A stretch of 64,000 bases of DNA from Paguma larvata (taxonomy: Eukaryota; Chordata; Mammalia; Carnivora; Viverridae): assembly GCA_030068075.1 (NCBI GenBank), contig CM057826.1, positions 49,816,558 through 49,880,557 on the forward strand. The letters run 5' to 3'. How positions within the stretch are numbered: position 1 is the stretch's first letter; the number at the start of each line of letters is the position of its first letter. Below the pieces are notes generated by a model. That model had not been told where the DNA came from. It saw only the letters and a program-made list of their open reading frames with translations, and searched no databases. The position numbers and the translations under genes were made by a program. Of the stretch, positions 21,227 through 33,394 are shown one piece after another.

Positions 21227-24200
21227 TTCTTTAAATGAAAAAGTCTTTTAAGGCACTCTCGCCCCTGTGCTCACACATATAAGCGTATGCCTTTGAAACA
21301 TATCTCTAAACTTTGTCTCTTGAAATCACTTTCAGATGGTCTGTCCAGTTGGGTTTTATGGATTTGATTGTATCAACCTGCTTTCTTTTCATGGACTTTT
21401 TCCATTTCTGGAACTAACAGAAGTTACAAAGTGACCATACGATGCAACTGTTATGTTATCTATTTACTAAAATGTTCTAGATGTTTAAAAGCACATACCA
21501 GAGTATGTATGTGGTCATGACCAGCCCAATATTCAACTTTGCCACTTCTCTGGTATAATTTCCTCCCTCAATCATTTTGAATCTTCTTGGTAGAGTGGGG
21601 AGTTAATAGTAGTATCAGGAGGAGTAAATTTTGAGTGAATAGTTTCTTCAGTGTTTAAAATGCTTTGAGCATAATCTTCACAGTATTGTCAATTACTGGC
21701 TTCTCAAAATGCCACATGTTCAGAGTGTAACAAACATGTGCCATCCTGAATGTGGCTTATCATGGCACACTGGAGTGAGGAAGTTAATAAGGGATTAATA
21801 TATATGGGAAGTATGGCTGAAGTTTTCCTATCCCCATGCATTTGTTAGTGGGTGAGCTCATTTTTTAGATTCCTCCTTTTTCTCAAGGTCATCTCATCAG
21901 ATCCATTTTCAGGTAAGTCCTCAGTACTTTATCAGTAGTCAAATTTATCTTCTTCATTGGGGATATATGGTAACATGCAGGTGAAGAGTGACTTTAATGA
22001 AGAAATCTAAAGAATATGGGAATAGAAAAACTATTAAGAAAGAGAGGAGAAGCTGGTTGGGGGAAACAGTCAAAGCAGAGGAGAGTGTTTGTAAAGAAAA
22101 TATGGAAATTGAGACTTTAGATCCTTTCTGAGAGTAGAAAATCATGCTCTTCTTTGCTCAAAAGAAACTGAAGGCTTTATGAGTTCCTTGGACATCAAAT
22201 ATCATTTTGATACTTGATACTTCAATGAGGGAGAAATGTACTGCTTAGAGTTCCTTTGAAATTCACATTCGATATAAAACTCAAGTCTAAAAATGTTTTT
22301 AGCATAAATAAATTTATAGCCAGCCAGCTCTGGAAGAACATGCAAATATATCAAAATATAACCCTATGGCTCCCCAGTTTTCTCTTTCTCTGGTATTGGC
22401 ATGGGGAAGATATTTTGATTTTTATTTAAATAAAGGAGCAGTGGCTAAAACGAGGCATTGAGTACAGATTCAAATGAACAGAGCTGATGAAGTGGAAATG
22501 AATATGCTTGAATTAATCATAATGCTTTAATCAGGGTTTTCTAATGCTAGTTAATTGCATCCACAAAATATAGCACCAAATGAGCTTGGTGAGTTGTAAA
22601 AGGGAGACTCAGAGATTCTGAATAGGATTCTGTTCTGAACAAGAGTGGTGTGGAAAAATTGACCATTTGCCACTAAAGCTGTTGTGTGCCCAAGTGGCTG
22701 AATAAGCTTGGTATCAGTCAACTCAATTAAATTATAGGTCTAAATTAAACTTATATCATAAGGCTACCATGTTCAATTTCATTTGTTTTTCTGAGTAATT
22801 CCATTCCCAAGAGACACTACATCTCTCATGACTGGAAATAAATTATCTTTCTTTTCCAGTGTGGTTTCCATTAATTTAATTCTACTGCATAATAATTAAA
22901 ACAGTTTGGCCTCTGTAGCATTGAAATATGTGTGTTAGATGTGATTGTTGTCCCCAAGAATTTCAGATTAGGGGACTCTATGAACTCCCTCCGCCTTCAG
23001 AAACATCACTCTGGTTTCCTTGACGGGACCAAAAGTTTTTATCACTGATTTTCCTCTTTGGCTTAGCACATAAATGATCTTAATTTTACCCTGCCTGTGT
23101 GACATAAAGAGCCATATCTTAAACACTGTATTTGTTATTTCCAACAGATCATTTGAATAATTAAAACCAATCTTTTTTCTTTTTTTTTCTTTTTTCTTTT
23201 TTCTTTTTCTTTTTAGCAGCATACTTATTCAACTCCATGGCAAAGACTCTCTGGTGAAAATATGTTATTAGCATTTATAAGCTTCAAGATCTCTGCAACT
23301 TCTCTTTCCACACTGAATTGCCTTAACATTTGAGTCCTTGAGATCTAGCTTGTTGTGAGAAAAGCTAATTCTTAATTAGAACATGAAGTTTTTATCAACA
23401 GACATCTAATCTTCCTGAATCCCTTATGAGTCTTAATCCTTCAGATCTTTGAGGCTGATAGTAATTGTTTTATAACCCCATTTTTTAATATATGTGCATA
23501 TAAAGTTAATTTAAGGTGGAGTTGGGGTAGGGTGGGAACATGCATGGTTGGTGTGAAGAGTGGAAATTATTCAGTGAAGATGAATTGTGCAAACCAAGGC
23601 AATTTTTCCCGTATCCATATTCCTGGGCCACTGAGATTTATTATTTCAAACTTACTTGCCTTATCTAAAAATAATCTAGCCTGCTTTGTTTGCTTTTTTT
23701 GTTTATACTATCTGCTGTTTCTGTGCATGTCTCTTCAAAGTCAGAACACTGGCAGACATATATTTTTTGGTCACTTGTGTTGAACATATTACTCAATAAA
23801 TTTAGCTGTGTTTCATTATCTTATTAATTTGTCTGCAAAAGCCTAGACTCTGTATTATTGTAGATGCCTGGTTTCCTCCCAATCAATACTTCTTTATGCT
23901 AGAAAACAGAGTGGATTCTAATCTAATCATTAAATGAGAAGATTGTTTCCTTAATCGCCCATGTGCTTGCTCTTTTCTCTCCAATAAGCTTTTTTGGTCA
24001 CCTTAATTCTAAACAACTAAGAACCTCTTACTGTAGTGCCCAAAAGTTTAAGACATAATTCTATGAAGGGGAATTTTCTATTAAGTGGCAAGGAATGGTA
24101 ATGGGTTAACTTCTCTAAACCTGTTTCTTCATTTGTAGGTCCACACTTCATGTTATCTCTTCAGAGAGAAGTCATAAGATCAAAATAAAAATAAAATTTT

Positions 24201-24330
24201 CATAATACATAAAAAAAGAACTGAGAAAAGTAACTTCCTCTTTCCAATTTCACTTGTTTACAATATTAGTAATACAATAGGTAACACTGGGGTATGAGAT
24301 AGATCATTTTCAAACATAGCTGCAACAATT
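21227..24330. other. Unassigned block (about 3.1 kb)
   Basis: The longest stretch without an identified repeat. It contains a T-rich low-complexity tract at about 23170-23215 (TTTTC units) that drives the lysine-rich open frame 22968-23222 (-). I see no exon-like frame, CpG cluster or RNA gene. Low repeat density might mean conserved non-coding DNA or ancient repeats beyond recognition by eye. Confidence 0.4.
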
Positions 24331-24334
24331 CCTT

Positions 24335-24745
24335 CCATGTTTTGCTGCATAACTCTGAAGCTAATCCCATCAAGTAATGGAGCCTAGTTTTCCCAAGTTT
24401 ACATAGGTGGCCTTGTGACTTTGACAGAAACAATGTTGCAGATATCTTCTAAAGCTGGATCATATGAAGCTTTCCAGGTTTTGTTTTCACACTCTCAGAA
24501 TGATATCCTGAGATCATCATGCCATGATGAAAGTTGGGAGCATGGCCACATGGAGATACCCAGATCTCACAGTTATCTCAGCAGAGTCCAGCCCTCAGTT
24601 GATTCTCTAGCAGATTGCATTCATGAGTGATCCCAGATGAGACTGCTCAACCAATAGCCAGGATTATGGAAAATAATAAACTGTTTTTTTAAAAACTATG
24701 AAGCTTTAGGATAGTTTGTCTTATAGAAATAGGCCCCTGATAGAA
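24335..24745 (+). mobile_element. ERVL-MaLR LTR (MLT1-like), sense
   Basis: Typical MLT1 order: 'ggtggccttgtgactttgac', 'gaaacaatgttgcagatatc', 'gagcatggccacatggagat', 'cattcatgagtgatcccaga', 'gaaaataataaactg' (LTR polyadenylation region) and a 'gtttgtcttatagaaatagg' end. Solo LTR; the 71-codon frame inside is chance. Confidence 0.75.
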
Positions 24746-24969
24746 TTATTGTGATGAGCACTAGCAGTGAACAACAGAGAAGATCCTTGCTTCATAAGTG
24801 TATATTGTAGTTTCAAAGGTTACTAAAATTGTATTGCAATCGAAATATAACTTATGCACTTTGTATTTATGTTGCATAAAGGGATGGCATGTAAAAGCAT
24901 GAGTTCAATAATTTGTTGATTGTTGTCTGTGATGTGTAGTAGGAAATATACTGGAGTTAATGGCTAACT

Positions 24970-25205
24970 TTTTGAATGCTTACTACATAACAGGTTTACA
25001 GGTATTTTTACAGGTATTAATTCATTAAATATGTTCAATAATCAATATATTTGATATCCACAGTTTTTATTCCCACTTTGCTTAAAAGGAACCTGAGACA
25101 CAGAGAGGATGATAGCTTTAGCAAAGTTCACATAGATAGTAAGTATTGGAGTTGGATTTCCAATTCAAGCAGTCTAACTCCAGAGTCTGCACCCTTAACT
25201 TCTGT
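24970..25205 (-). repeat. MIR SINE, antisense
   Basis: Reads 'tgcttactacataacaggtt', 'gaacctgagacacagagagg', 'tagcaaagttcacatagata', 'caagcagtctaactccagag', 'tctgcacccttaact', a nearly full-length MIR in reverse complement. Confidence 0.75.
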
Positions 25206-26149
25206 GTGCTGTTGGAGTAAGGCAAATATTGTAATTACACAGAAATTCTCCCACTTAAAATCTTTAGGTAATTTGGGGAAAGTAAGTTTCTATTATAATG
25301 TATGAGATAAAAAAAATAAAAATAAGGCAGATTACACCAGTAAATCTCTTACCACCCCCCACTGAATTTTCCCAAGGATGGATATAGAGATTTTTAATTT
25401 TTTTAAACATAAGACTTCTCCTCACGATAGTAAATGTAGTAGAAATTATATTTATTTGAAACAGACAAATGGCACTAGGCATCATTATACCAGAGAAAAT
25501 CAATTATATTTTTTGTTCTAAATAGAGTAATATTTAATGCATTTATTTTGCTCGCTAATATTTGGTTACCTATAAACCTATAAAATGTACACACTTATTT
25601 TAGCTACACTGTAACTTATTGATTATTTTGATTAGAGTACAGTACTTACTTCTATCTTAACGTGAGTTGGAATTTAGCTTCCCTGAACTTTTCAGCACCA
25701 TGGAGAGAAACCACCCCATCTGTGCTGATGAGTTGCCTGCACCAAACTGAGTGAGGTTCTAAATAGTGAAGTTAACTATGGCCCTGCTAGTGGGGAAAAA
25801 TCTACTGAATTGTAACCTTCAGAAATGGGAATCAGGAACATTGAGTAGGTGAATACGTTCATTAGGTAATTCTGAACATCAGCTAAGTATGGAGCACCTG
25901 ACCTGGCTCTTTGTTACGTAAAAAAAAATTCTTGGAATACTACCTTACCTACATAGTCTCTCTTAACTCTCTGAGATTGTGGAGTTGCTCAAGAAAATTA
26001 GTATTATTTTTTAATGTAATGATGGACTTTAAAAGGAAGTTCTTGAGGTTTATATTCACTGCCTTGCCTTCTACTTTATGGTTCTTCCTGTTTGGTTATC
26101 CTTTTCCCTTAACTCAGGGACTTATCCCCATGTTATACTGATGTATTTT
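25206..26149. other. Unassigned spacer
   Basis: No family recognised; AT-rich, with open frames of chance size only. Confidence 0.4.
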
Positions 26150-27420
26150 AACATCTTCCTGAGTATACTAAGATGAGCAATTCATGAAAAATTGACATAG
26201 ACTGGAAACTTACAAAAGAGGATTAAAAATGGCCAAAAATCAAAAAAACATTAAAAGATATTCAATCTCATATATATTAGGTAAATGAAAAAATAAAACA
26301 TCAGATATGTCTTTTTATAACCCATCAGCTGGGTAAGAAGGTTGAGTTTTCTAGTGTTAGCAAGGATAGAATAAAATCGACATTTTCAGTCACTTCTGGG
26401 CATCAAACGCTGATATTTTGCCAACCTGTAACCATTTCCTATCACTTTCTGTTCCTATCTCAATTTAGAGACTAGAAATATAAATTCTCATTTCCCCAGC
26501 ATTCTTTGCAGCTGCTGTGATCATATGACACAGTCTAGTTAGTATACATATAAAAAGGTCTGCTGTGGAGATATATGGGAAAGTGAGTATTTATTGATAA
26601 GAAAGCAGAATTGTAGAAAATGTCTCCTGTCTCTACTTTGTTATGTTTTGAATGTAGACATGATACTTGGAGGAATGGCTTTCATCTTGTCATCATAAGA
26701 GAAAGGCCAAGGAATTGACATATGCAGCTATAATATATTTAGGTTATTGAACAAATGCCAGAAATTACCCACACACTACTTCATGAGACAAATAAACCAT
26801 AATTTATTTAGATTACTTTTAATTTGAAGTTTTTGTTACTTAAATTCCTAACAGATACAGTGGGATTATAAATTGATGCAATGTTTTTGGAGGGTAATTT
26901 GATGTAATCTATCAAATTTTAAATGAACTAAGTATTATTATTATTGCAGTTTTATGTCTGCAATATATGAGTTAGTCCTAAGGATATATTCACCCATGTA
27001 CACAAAGATGTGTATGTGAATAATGAATAAACATTCATTTAAACACTCCTACAAAAGTGAATAATTGTAAATTGTAAATAAGTTGTATATTCACCATTAA
27101 GAAGAATGGTTAAATAAAACATGGGTACTATGCAGCTATTACAATAAGAGTAATTCTACACAAAAAGAAAGGCCATCAAAACTCAGTGCTAGTTTAAAAA
27201 ATACGTTTGAGAACAATATGTATAATATAGCCCCATTTGTATAAAGGAGAAAATATATGTGTGTGGATAGAAGCTTACATATGAAACTTTGACAAAGGTT
27301 ATTTTTGCATGGGAAAAGAGTAAGATTTTCAGCGTTCTTTCTAATCCTCAATACAATTTGTATCTTGGCTAATGAGTATAGAATCACATATTAACATGAT
27401 AATAAATTTATGTAAATACT
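26150..27420 (+). mobile_element. Old L1 (L1ME-like) 3' region, sense, interrupted
   Basis: The left part (26150-26410) matches late ORF2 ('aagatattcaatctcatata', 'aacccatcagctgggtaaga'). The right part (26872-27420) matches the terminal ORF2/3' UTR ('agtcctaaggatatattcac', 'gaatggttaaataaaacatg', 'ggtactatgcagctattaca', 'ccccatttgtataaaggaga'). An LTR-like repeat at about 26430-26871 separates them. Non-coding. Confidence 0.75.
26430..26871 (+). mobile_element. LTR-like medium-reiterated repeat inside the L1
   Basis: The start ('catttccccagcattctttg', 'cagctgctgtgatcatatga') and end ('tttttgttacttaaattcct' then 'aacagatacag') resemble ancient MaLR-like LTRs ending in 'taactgatacag'. The flanking L1 resumes directly after it, which supports an insertion. 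Confidence 0.5.
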
Positions 27421-28250
27421 CGATATAGCTTGAATGTTCACCTTTCCCATGAGTCTCAAATAGTAACTAAAGAAAGGAGTTGACCGAAGGCCCAGGTAGG
27501 CAGGGAAGAAATATGATACGTGCCTCTAAAACCATGCAGTATAGATGGCCACTTTTTATCTATTTGTAAACTAGTATTTCTCCTGTGATGTTTGGCCTTA
27601 AGTGGGTAAAAGATAGAGCTTCAGAAAAAAGTACAGCATTTATGAATACAATAATAAAATATATTTAAAATTAACAAATCCATGAAGTTAACATAGAAAT
27701 CTGTAAATTAAGGATTACTCTAAACTGTTTTCTTACTCTATGGCTTCTAGACTGTTTAGTTTTTGAGTATGAATAAAATAATGGTCACGGACACAGTATT
27801 TTTTGAGAATCATAAATATTATTTAGGGATAGATAATTTTATTTTTGCCTTTGTAATAACTGCTAATGCCTAAATGATTGGATGTTATGTATTTTATTTG
27901 ATTTGTTTGTTATCAATACCTATTCCAAATTAAAAATGGAAAACTCTTAAGGCAAGCAATCATTTTACTACTTTACCTCATGCTTTAATAGCTGTTTGAT
28001 AATATTGATAAAGCTGAGTGTATAGATTGTATCTACTGCCTTTCTATCTATTTCAGAAGCAACTCTATTCTTTATTTCATTTATTTTTTGTTCATGGCCA
28101 GAAAAGTTTAAGAGTTAATACAAAAAATGGTTGTATAGGAATAGGTAAGTAGGAGTAAGGATAAGATCTATTACTATAATGAGTTATAACTGAAAAAACT
28201 GAGAGTGAATAGTGGATCTTTGCAGTTTTCACAATGTTTGTCGTAATACC
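27421..28250. other. Unassigned spacer
   Basis: AT-rich; nothing identified. Confidence 0.4.
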
Positions 28251-28254
28251 TAAC

Positions 28255-28470
28255 ATATAATGAGCACTTACTGGGTCCCTGACATGACATAATCACTTCA
28301 CACGCATTACCTCATTTAATTCTTAAAATGATATATGAAATGAGTTCTATTATTTCTCCATTTTACTGATAAAGTAGCTAGTTGCTGCTTAGAGAAATTA
28401 AGTAATTTGGCCAAGTAAGTCTTATAACTAGCATAGAATTCTATCCTAGGTCTTTGTGACTCCGGAATTC
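28255..28470 (-). repeat. MIR SINE, antisense
   Basis: Contains 'aatgagcacttactgggtcc', 'cgcattacctcatttaattc', 'ttctccattttactgataaa', 'gagaaattaagtaatttggc', all in MIR reverse-complement order. Confidence 0.75.
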
Positions 28471-29599
28471 AAATTGTTAATTATTACTCTATACAGATTC
28501 CAAAGGCTTTAAACATTGTATATGACAAAGAGGGTGGACTTATATCTAAGTTCCATGTTGACAAGAATATTGTTTGTGTTGTGCAATACTATATCACTAG
28601 GATCAGGGATAAAGTAGATACTTGGTTTATGTTTGCCAAACATTTATGTGTATGAAAGGCTAATGATCTGCATGTAAAACTAAAATAACTCCTTTACTCC
28701 TTAATGTGTAACCACAAAACCAGATCACCTCTCAGGATGCTATTAAGTGGTTTCCTTCTTTGAGTATTTGGCTGGAAAGATGTCTTAAGATACCTTCTGT
28801 TTAATAATTTTAACATTCTAGGAAATGTTGTTTATTAGTTCTAGAGAAAAAGCCCAAAATGAAAGATTAAGCAAATTTTCCGAAAACTAAACACTAACTG
28901 GATTTTCCACTCATGAATGGAGAGAGTCCAAGTGGAACAGTGCTTGAAAACAGCCTCAAAACAGTATGTCCCCCTTTGTGTCCTTCTTTGGGTCATAAAG
29001 AAACATGCTGAGAGTGCTGACTTTGAAGAGCTCCCAAGATAACTTTCCAGATGACCTCTTGGTCACAAAAGCCTGTTATTTTGAAAATCATAAGTACCAT
29101 GGAGAGCAAAGGGAATGGCTGGAATTTCTTCCTTGATTGGTACATTATTCTGAGGAGACCCAATACAGATCAATCACCCTCAGAGGGAGGGAGCACAACT
29201 CCTGGTGTTGCCCAATTTACAAACCCTAAATCTAGTTAATCTTTTAGAACTCTAACAAACTTCCCAAACTGAAGAAAAGAAGAAAATTTATATATATTTG
29301 ACAAGAAAATAACAAAAGAAAATCTGGAATATATGTATCAGTACATATTGAGACCATGCATAGGGTCTGCTACTAACAGATTAATTTTTCTACTGCATAG
29401 TTGGGGGGGAAATTAAACTATTTCTCTGCCTAAGCACATTGCTTATATGTCTCACTGCTTAGACTCTTTAGCACTGAACTCTGAGCCCTCTACTTGGCTC
29501 TGTCATTATATCTCACTACTATGATATATAAATTCTTTGGTCTAGACAAAACAAGTTATTAGCTTTTGTTCTAAAATGAACTTCAAGGCACAACATTAA
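28471..29599. other. Unassigned spacer
   Basis: About 1.1 kb without recognised repeats or genes. Confidence 0.4.
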
Positions 29600-29825
29600 C
29601 ACCTAGCACCAATCAAGCACGTACAATGTGCTAAATATTCTGCTAAATTCTTTGTATAGTTAATCTCATTTAGCTGAATGACTCTATGAGGTAAATCCCA
29701 ATTTAAAGATAAAGATATTGAGGTACAGAAAGGGTAAGTAGCTTGTCCAAGCTCACACAGCTGTTAGTGGTAAACTGGAACTTAAACTTCAGCAGTTTAA
29801 GTCCCCATTTCTTTAATCATTACCT
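29600..29825 (-). repeat. MIR SINE, antisense
   Basis: Well-preserved MIR signature: 'gtacaatgtgctaaatattc', 'ctctatgaggtaaatcccaa', 'attgaggtacagaaagggta', 'agtagcttgtccaagctcac', 'acagctgttagtgg'. Confidence 0.8.
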
Positions 29826-29954
29826 TTATCTTATAGAAATAAAATGCTCTGGAACCTTAGTTTTATTCTTTGGCCAACATATAGAATGGCAATCATAAGA
29901 TGAGTAGACTATCTCTTTCCCATCTCCAGAATTTGGAAGATCTATAGATATCAT

Positions 29955-30095
29955 GTGAATTTGGTTCATTAAGTCATTTGGCAAGTGTTTAATGTGTATC
30001 TTATATATGTGGGCACTGTTTTAGGCACTGAAGATAGGTTAGTGAAGAAAACAGAAATCCTTGCCTTCATGTAACTTATATTTGAGTACATTATA
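29955..30095 (-). repeat. L2 LINE 3' end, antisense
   Basis: 'tgggcactgttttaggcact' followed by 'gttagtgaagaaaacagaaa' and 'ccttgccttcatgtaactta' is the reverse-complement L2 3' end. One of the few antisense L2 fragments in this window. Confidence 0.65.
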
Positions 30096-30570
30096 ATTCC
30101 TCATATTTTATCAAAGGCACTCAAGTCAGTCTGGGGAGCATAAAAAGGCTTTTGTCCTTGGCAAGGGACAAACAGGTATGTAGCTAACTTTGCTTTCTCT
30201 TGAAGGCTGATCACTCAGAAAAAGAGACATAGTTTCTGGAGATGAAATTAAGGTTTAATAACCAAAAACTACCAAGCTTTCATATTACAGGGACCATCTG
30301 GGAAAGGAAGCAGAAAGTGGGTCAGCAGGTTCACTCAAGTACTCATCCACTATGTAAAGACATGCCTTTCTCAGCTGTCATGGGCTGTCACCATCCTGGA
30401 ATATGGACTAGTGTTGTAAAGCTACCAATATTTCAAGAGAAGACAGAAATCTCATTTTTGTGGTGAGTGAAATATTTAAATTTTAAATTTTGGAAAATTA
30501 ATTCAAAGTAAAAACAACAAAATACAAACCCCAAAACTCTGTGTAAATTTAAAATGACCATCTATTTTAA
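30096..30570. other. Unassigned spacer
   Basis: No feature identified; the frame 30242-30466 lacks recognisable motifs. Confidence 0.4.
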
Positions 30571-30574
30571 GGCT

Positions 30575-30850
30575 GAATAGTGTTTCACAAATACTGTAAG
30601 ATTTCATTTATATGAGGTATCTAAATTAGTTAAACTCATAAAATCCAAGTGTAGAATTGCAGTTGCCAGGGGCTGAGAGGAAAAGGGAGTGGGGTATTAC
30701 TAATCAACGGGAACAAAGTCTCAACTATGAAAGGAGAATGATTTCTAGAGCCGTGCTGTACAACATTGTTCTAAAGTTAGCAATATTGTATTGTACACTT
30801 AAAAATTTGTTAAGAGGGTAGATATCATAGTGTTTTTACAACAGAAAGTT
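30575..30850 (+). mobile_element. Old L1 3' end, sense
   Basis: Typical L1 3' UTR phrases: 'tttcatttatatgaggtatc', 'gttgccaggggctgagagga', 'gctgtacaacattgttctaa', 'tattgtattgtacacttaaa', 'gttaagagggtagatatcat'. Only the extreme 3' end is present. Confidence 0.8.
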
Positions 30851-31355
30851 GTATGTTACTGCGTGTATGTGTGTGTTGAGGTGGGGGGATTAGAAAGGCT
30901 CTAGCAGTTAGCACTGTGATTGTTCTAGAGGAACGTATCACCAGAGGCTTCTATCCAAACCTAGTAGAAGACAGAATGAAGGAGGCCAGGGACCTTGCAA
31001 AAGGTCCTATAAAAAAAGAAAAAGGACAGAGGAATGAAATCACTAAGGAAAGGAGGTACAAGGCGAGTTTGACAAAAGAATCGAGAGCAATGTTAGAATC
31101 AGCATGTATCTTCTTGCAATAACATCACATAAAATTTATTTCAGCCAATGTCACTTCCCGTCCGGCTCTCTGCAGCTTGCTGACTTGCTCTGAGATAGAG
31201 AACAAGCAGGTCATTTCTTTTTTGTCCTGGAGCTCTAGTGGGGACAAACTTTTCCTTTGAAACTTCAGAGACAGCAATCAAGAAAGCCTAAGCTAGCAAA
31301 GGAGCCTAAGCTTGGTCCTCTTGCAGGATCTGAGCACTGCTATTCTCTTGGCATG
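30851..31355. other. Unassigned spacer
   Basis: Purine-rich segment with the basic, glutamate/lysine-rich open frame 30916-31122. No domain recognised. Confidence 0.4.
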
Positions 31356-31432
31356 ATTTATTTTATCTATCATCTATCTGTCATCTATCTATCTACCTAT
31401 CTATCTACCTATGTATCTCTATCATCTGTGTA
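31356..31432. repeat. TATC/TACC tetranucleotide microsatellite
   Basis: Interrupted CTAT/CATC units ('tatctatcatctatctgtca', 'tctatctatctacctatcta'). It is likely to vary in length between individuals. Confidence 0.9.
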
Positions 31433-31480
31433 TTTATTGTGGCAAGAACATTTAACACGAGATCTACTCACTTGACAAAA

Positions 31481-31550
31481 ATTTTAAATGTTTTTATTTA
31501 TTTGTTTAGAGAGAGAGAGCACAAGTGGGGGAGAGGGGCAGAGAGAGAGG
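31481..31550 (-). mobile_element. CanSINE 3'-part fragment, antisense
   Basis: Only the tail side is present: 'aaatgtttttatttatttgt', GA repeat, then 'ggggcagagagagagg'. The tRNA-like head is missing, so it is a 5'-truncated or deleted copy. Confidence 0.85.
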
Positions 31551-31619
31551 AGGAAATGATTTGTCATCTATTACAATTGTAGTTTGCATAAGTTTTGGTC
31601 ATTAATTTAACCAACATGT

Positions 31620-31688
31620 TTATTTTTTATTTTTCTAAAGTTTATTTCTTTATATTTTGAGACAGAAAGAGAACATGAGCTGGGAAGG

Positions 31689-31728
<40 letters not shown>

Positions 31729-31855
31729 CCCAAGCAGGCTCTGGGCTTGTCACTGTGGAGCCTGATGTGGGGCTTGATTCCATGAACCATGAAATCATGA
31801 CCAGAGTCAAAATCGGGAGTCAGACACTTACTGACTGAGCCACCCAAGTGCCCCT
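31620..31855 (-). mobile_element. Feliform CanSINE, antisense, with long GA tract
   Basis: T-rich tail, then a pure (GA)n run at about 31694-31727, core 'ctctgggcttgtcactgtgg' and head 'gactgagccacccaagtgcc'. The flanks share a degenerate 'aacat...tttattttt' repeat that is probably the TSD. The GA run may be a polymorphic microsatellite. Two minus-strand frames here are SINE shadows. Confidence 0.95.
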
Positions 31856-31917
31856 GAAACATTTATTTTTATAAAACCTTCAAAAACTGTCCCAAAGTCA
31901 TATGTATATTTAAATGA

Positions 31918-31944
31918 AAAAAAGAAAAGAAAAGAAAAGAAAAG
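31918..31944. repeat. (AAAAG)n simple repeat
   Basis: Tandem AAAAG units ('aaaagaaaagaaaagaaaag'). Confidence 0.85.
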
Positions 31945-32188
31945 GTCTTGTTCAAGACACATCACTAACTATTTCCTTAGCCAAAAATGCGAATGTTCTC
32001 AAGTAGCAAGATCGTTAACCAATACCTTACTGAAATATAACTAGTAATCACTATCATTCAGGCTTAACTGATTCTCTAGTAGTTTATAATTTCAGTGCTT
32101 TTAGGCTCTTGAATTTATTACTATAGGTGAATCATTTTTGATAGAAAAAATCAGGTGATTTTATTCAAAGTTACCATAAGACACATTT

Positions 32189-32895
32189 AAAAAATTTAAG
32201 TAGTTTTATTGAGACATAAGCCATATACTATATAATTCACTCATTTAAAAAGTCCAACTCAATGGTTTTTTATCATATTCACAGAGACTTGAAACCATCC
32301 CTACTATCTAAGATTAGAACATTTTCATCATCATCAAAAGAAACTCTGTACCTAGCAGAGCAGTCACTTCCCACCCCCACCCTCCATCTAGCCCCCAGAA
32401 GCCATGAATCAATTTTCTGTTTCTACGGATTTGCCTATTCTGGATATTTCATATAAAAAGGAACATGCATTATGTGGCCTTTTGAGTCTGGCTTCTTTCA
32501 ATTACCATGAGTTTTCAAGTTTTATTCATGTATTAGTATTTCATTCCTTTTTATAGTTGAATAATATCCCATTGTATGCATATACCACATTTTGCTTATC
32601 TATTCATCCACTCATGGACATTTTATTTGTTTCTACTTTTTGGCTATTATGGTGCTGTGAGCATTCATGTAAAGTTTTCGTGTGGACATATGTTTTTAAT
32701 TTTTCTGAATACATACTTAAGAGTAGAATAGTAGTAGTATAGAGAAAAATATAGTAATATAGTAGAATCTAGTAATATAGTAAATAGTAATATGATAGAA
32801 CAAGTAGCCAAGATATGGAAGCAATCCAAGTGTCCATTCACAGATGAATGGATAATGAAAATGTGGTATGTGCATATACAAGGGAATACTACTCA
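32189..32895 (-). mobile_element. Inverted L1 insertion with overlapping arms and a TSD
   Basis: The left part (32189 to about 32730) is an L1 3' end in antisense: 'ttttattgagacataagcca', 'ggatttgcctattctggata', 'tttttatagttgaataatat', 'ccattgtatgcatataccac'. The right part (about 32800-32895) is L1 in sense: 'gccaagatatggaagcaatc', 'gatgaatggataatgaaaat', 'gtggtatgtgcatatacaag'. A 16-bp TSD-like pair, ACCATAAGACACATTT at 32173-32188 and ACCATAAGGCATATTT at 32896-32911 (14 of 16 match), brackets the unit. A TAGTAATA-rich linker lies between the arms. Confidence 0.75.
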
Positions 32896-32911
32896 ACCAT
32901 AAGGCATATTT

Positions 32912-33394
32912 GATATGGCTACTGTGAGATCTCATTTATCTTTTCATCCTGGGACACTGCTCGTTGCTTATCATCACATACAAAGCAATAGCACATTCTG
33001 CCATGGAAATCACTTTAAAACGTATCAAAGTGCTTTTAAATACTATTTGGGTCATTTTTCTGCTGCCTAGAAGCTAAGCAATGAAAATTTAAAAACCCAC
33101 AGGGACTTGGTGAAGACTCCAGCATATTTATTGGTTATAATTTAATTTGGATATATACTATTCTCCAGTCATCTAATCAATGAAAAGTGATTAAAATAAC
33201 GCATTAATTGATAAACATATTGGCATTTCCACCTATTTACTGACTGGCCTAGTTTGAGCATTTGGCCTAGTTATAGAGTAGTAGTCATTAAAATGCTCAC
33301 AAAAATTCAAACATAAAATGTATTCAGTGATACATTCATGTTTGGTAAAGAGGAAATTATAAAAATTTAGGAAAGCACATTAAGGAAAATTTTA
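32912..33394. other. Unassigned spacer
   Basis: No feature identified. Confidence 0.4.

Noticed and set aside
30916..31122. Basic 68-codon frame rich in Lys, Glu and Arg
   Set aside because: Explained by purine-rich composition; no recognisable motif, start context or polyadenylation signal.
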